Below, piece by piece: positions 6,528-7,879 of a stretch of DNA of 7,879 nucleotides (position 1 is the stretch's first letter; each line of letters begins with the position of its first letter). The stretch lies in contig CAJLUP010000082.1 of assembly GCA_905209865.1 (NCBI GenBank), forward strand, positions 1-7,879, in the 5' to 3' direction. The translations under genes and the position numbers were made by a program. Source of the stretch: an uncultured Lachnospiraceae bacterium (lineage in GTDB: Bacteria; Bacillota; Clostridia; Lachnospirales; Lachnospiraceae). The notes beneath the pieces are model-generated. The model searched no databases. It was not told the DNA's origin and worked only from the letters and a program-made list of their open reading frames with translations.

Positions 6528-7154
6528 ATGGAACAATATGATAAGTTGACGGATGAGCAGTTGATCAAAAAACTGCGTTCCGGAGATCGCAATGTGACGG
6601 ATTACCTGATGGATAAGTATAAAACGATGGTTCGGAAGAAAGCCCGCGCAATGTATCTGATCGGAGGAGAAACGGAAGATCTTATTCAGGAAGGGATGAT
6701 CGGGTTGATCAAAGCGGTCAGAGATTTTGACTGCAGTTTGGGTGTTCCCTTTTCCGGATTTGCAGAAACGTGCGTGCTTCGGCAAATGTACAGCGCTATT
6801 GAAGCGTCAAAGCGGAAAAAACATATGCCGCTGAATTGCTACATTTCTCTTTATGAAGAAAGCGAAACGAATAAAAACGGGACCAAGCTTCCATTGATCG
6901 ACCTGATCGAGCCTGATCGTGAAAATAATCCTGAAGCATTGTATTTCGGGAAAGAGTATACGGAAGCTTTTATCGAACAGTTAAAAGAAAAATTAAGTCC
7001 GATGGAAGAGCATGTTCTTTATCTGCATTTAATGGGAACAGATTATAAAAAAATTGCAGAATTACTTGAAAAAAGCCCGAAATCGATTGATAATGCAATC
7101 CAGAGGATTAAGAAAAAAACAGAAAAAATGCTTAAGACAGGGGTGAGAACCTGA
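6528..7154 (+). CDS. sigH: RNA polymerase sigma factor SigH (early stationary phase/sporulation)
   Basis: SigH directs RNA polymerase to early sporulation, competence and stationary-phase genes. The 208-residue protein follows the Bacillus SigH pattern closely. Sigma region 2 spans about residues 25-95, with the core-binding stretch DLIQEGMIGLIKAVRDFD (51-68) and the -10 recognition helix around CVLRQMYSAIEASKRKKH (82-99). It is followed by PLNCYISLYE (101-110), nearly the Bacillus PLNSYVSLD. Region 4 with its helix-turn-helix is at about 155-202 (LSPMEEHVLYLHLMG, then KSPKSIDNAIQRIKKK). The ATG has GAAGGG (6511-6516) 11 nt upstream. A 36-nt gap separates it from rlmB, with no terminator and no good -35/-10 pair. 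In Bacillus rae1 lies between rlmB and sigH; here it is missing. The sequence does not show whether this organism actually sporulates. Confidence 0.93.
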   Translation: MEQYDKLTDEQLIKKLRSGDRNVTDYLMDKYKTMVRKKARAMYLIGGETEDLIQEGMIGLIKAVRDFDCSLGVPFSGFAETCVLRQMYSAIEASKRKKHMPLNCYISLYEESETNKNGTKLPLIDLIEPDRENNPEALYFGKEYTEAFIEQLKEKLSPMEEHVLYLHLMGTDYKKIAELLEKSPKSIDNAIQRIKKKTEKMLKTGVRT

Positions 7155-7187
7155 TAAAGTCGACGGTGAGAAAGCAGGTAAAAGGTT

Positions 7188-7634
7188 ATGAAATTTGTAA
7201 TACAGAGAGTGAAAGAAGCGTCTGTGAAAGTAGAAGAAAAACTGATTGGGAAGATAAGGAAGGGATATCTTGTGCTGATCGGAGTGTCAGATACTGACAC
7301 AGAAGCAACTGCAGATAAGATGATCAAGAAAATGATTGGACTTCGGATCTTTGAAGATCAGAATGGAAAAACGAATTTGTCGTTAGCCGATGTGGGAGGA
7401 AGTCTTCTGCTTGTATCTCAGTTTACGCTTTATGCAAATTGTAAAAAAGGGAATCGTCCAAGCTTTATTGAAGCCGGAGCGCCGGATAAAGCAAATCAAT
7501 TATATGAATATATAATTGAAGAATGTAAAAAAAGAGAATTAAATGTACAAACAGGACAATTTGGAGCGGAGATGGAAGTGAGTCTGATCAATGACGGTCC
7601 GTTTACAATTTTGCTTGATTCAGAAACATTATAA
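7188..7634 (+). CDS. dtd: D-aminoacyl-tRNA deacylase
   Basis: Dtd hydrolyses D-amino acids (and mischarged glycine) from tRNA, keeping translation homochiral. It is a small cytoplasmic homodimer. The 148-residue protein has the family hallmarks: the MKFVIQRVKEASVKV start; LLLVSQFTLYA (73-83), with the SQFTLYA active-site stretch; KKGNRPSF (86-93); and LINDGPFT (133-140), the NxGPxT Gly-cisPro loop that excludes L-amino acids. The start has AGG (7176-7178) 9 nt upstream and a weaker AAAAGG closer in. It lies 33 nt after sigH with no terminator between them, so it is probably the last gene of the T-box operon. No clear terminator follows before the tRNA-Thr promoter, so the operon may read through to the terminator at 7782-7825. 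Confidence 0.96.
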   Translation: MKFVIQRVKEASVKVEEKLIGKIRKGYLVLIGVSDTDTEATADKMIKKMIGLRIFEDQNGKTNLSLADVGGSLLLVSQFTLYANCKKGNRPSFIEAGAPDKANQLYEYIIEECKKRELNVQTGQFGAEMEVSLINDGPFTILLDSETL

Positions 7635-7644
7635 TATGATTCTC

Positions 7645-7674
7645 TTGACAACTACTGGTTAATCGGTGTATATT
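7645..7674 (+). promoter_or_regulatory. Promoter of tRNA-Thr
   Basis: A perfect -35 box TTGACA (7645-7650) and a -10 box TATATT (7669-7674, one mismatch from consensus) are separated by 18 bp. Transcription would begin about 7680-7682, leaving a leader of about 19 nt before the tRNA. The -35 box is 10 nt after the dtd stop codon, so the tRNA need not depend on the upstream operon. Confidence 0.85.
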
Positions 7675-7678
7675 TATC

Positions 7679-7697
7679 ATGCGTTTCAGTTACGCAT
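7679..7697 (+). repeat. Perfect 6-bp inverted repeat in the tRNA-Thr leader
   Basis: ATGCGT (7679-7684) and ACGCAT (7692-7697) are exact inverse complements around a 7-nt spacer, ending 2 nt before the tRNA. It overlaps the predicted transcription start. It could form a leader hairpin next to the RNase P cleavage site or be a palindromic protein-binding site. It could also be chance, since 6-bp palindromes are common. Confidence 0.5.
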
Positions 7698-7699
7698 AA

Positions 7700-7772
7700 G
7701 CTGTCTTGGCGCAGTCGGTAGCGCGTCGCCTTGGTAAGGCGGAGGTCGGGGGTTCAAGTCCCCTAGACAGCT
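7700..7772 (+). tRNA. tRNA-Thr (anticodon GGU)
   Basis: The complete cloverleaf can be drawn. The acceptor GCTGTCT pairs with AGACAGC, followed by discriminator T at 7772. The D stem is GCGC/GCGC, the anticodon stem TCGCC/GGCGG closes with a T-G pair, and the loop TTGGTAA (7731-7737) has anticodon GGT (7733-7735), reading threonine ACC and ACU. The T arm GGGGG-TTCAAGT-CCCCT is typical. The 3' CCA is not encoded (TTTGG follows), so a nucleotidyltransferase must add it. It is a single-gene unit with its own promoter and terminator. Confidence 0.97.
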
Positions 7773-7781
7773 TTGGAGAAG

Positions 7782-7825
7782 ATACCAAAAATCGGAAATA
7801 TTCGGTTCTTGGTATTTTTATTTTT
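7782..7825 (+). terminator. Intrinsic terminator after tRNA-Thr
   Basis: ATACCAA (7782-7788) pairs with TTGGTAT (7809-7815). After one A-C mismatch the stem continues with AATCG/CGGTT (one T-G pair) to an 8-nt loop. T-runs follow (7815-7819 and 7821-7825). It terminates the tRNA transcript and any read-through from dtd. The remaining bases to 7879 are AT-rich, and I see no feature in them. Confidence 0.9.
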
Positions 7826-7879
7826 AATAAAATCTTATATCTAATTTTTGATTATTCGCATAAACACTATACTTTCAAG

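Noticed and set aside
7145..7179. ACCTG/CAGGT inverted repeat between sigH and dtd, considered as a terminator
   Set aside because: The stem is 5 bp with a long spacer and no T-run; it is unlikely to end transcription.
1..7879. Possible mobile element, CRISPR array, defence island or novel multi-gene system
   Set aside because: I saw no transposase, integrase, regular repeat-spacer pattern or toxin-antitoxin-like pair; nearly all genes are recognisable housekeeping genes in a conserved order. The two flanking tRNAs show no att-like duplication within the window.

Overview
The window reads as a stretch of chromosome from a low-GC, spore-forming anaerobic Firmicute, most likely a clostridium of the Lachnospiraceae type. 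The clues are AT-rich purine-biased coding strands, strong GGAGG-type ribosome binding sites, a cysteine T-box leader, a SigH-type sporulation sigma factor, and the order ispF ... cysE-cysS-mrnC-rlmB-...-sigH. That order resembles the Bacillus ispD-ispF-gltX-cysE-cysS-mrnC-rlmB-rae1-sigH region, but here gltX and rae1 are absent. The genus is inference; no marker gene such as 16S rRNA is present.

Layout. (1) Positions 1-127 hold a leftward tRNA-Val(UAC), cut by the window edge, with a near-consensus promoter. (2) Positions 128-403 are AT-rich and non-coding, ending in a probable rightward promoter. (3) Positions 404-2799 carry three tightly packed genes: an unrecognised two-helix membrane protein with a very charged tail, ispF (isoprenoid MEP pathway) with a cysteine-containing C-terminal extension, and an Eis-like GNAT acetyltransferase. 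(4) Positions 2853-3146 carry a sigma-A-type promoter and a tRNA-Cys-sensing T-box leader with its terminator. (5) Positions 3203-7634 carry six same-strand genes, the first four overlapping: cysE, cysS, mrnC, rlmB, sigH and dtd. (6) Positions 7645-7825 carry an independent tRNA-Thr(GGU) unit with its own promoter and intrinsic terminator.

How it fits together. CysE makes O-acetylserine for cysteine synthesis and CysS charges tRNA-Cys, so one T-box that senses uncharged tRNA-Cys raises both cysteine supply and cysteine use. MrnC and RlmB mature 23S rRNA, and Dtd removes D-amino acids from tRNA, so the unit is mainly a translation and RNA-maturation operon. SigH is the unexpected member: I see no terminator and no convincing promoter between cysE and sigH, so part of its transcription may depend on the cysteine T-box.

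I do not see a defence system, mobile element, CRISPR array or obviously new multi-gene system. The region is mostly conserved housekeeping DNA. The points most worth a second look are the cysteine-bearing tail on IspF, the charged-tail membrane protein beside it, the T-box-to-sigH coupling, and the apparently compact T-box.
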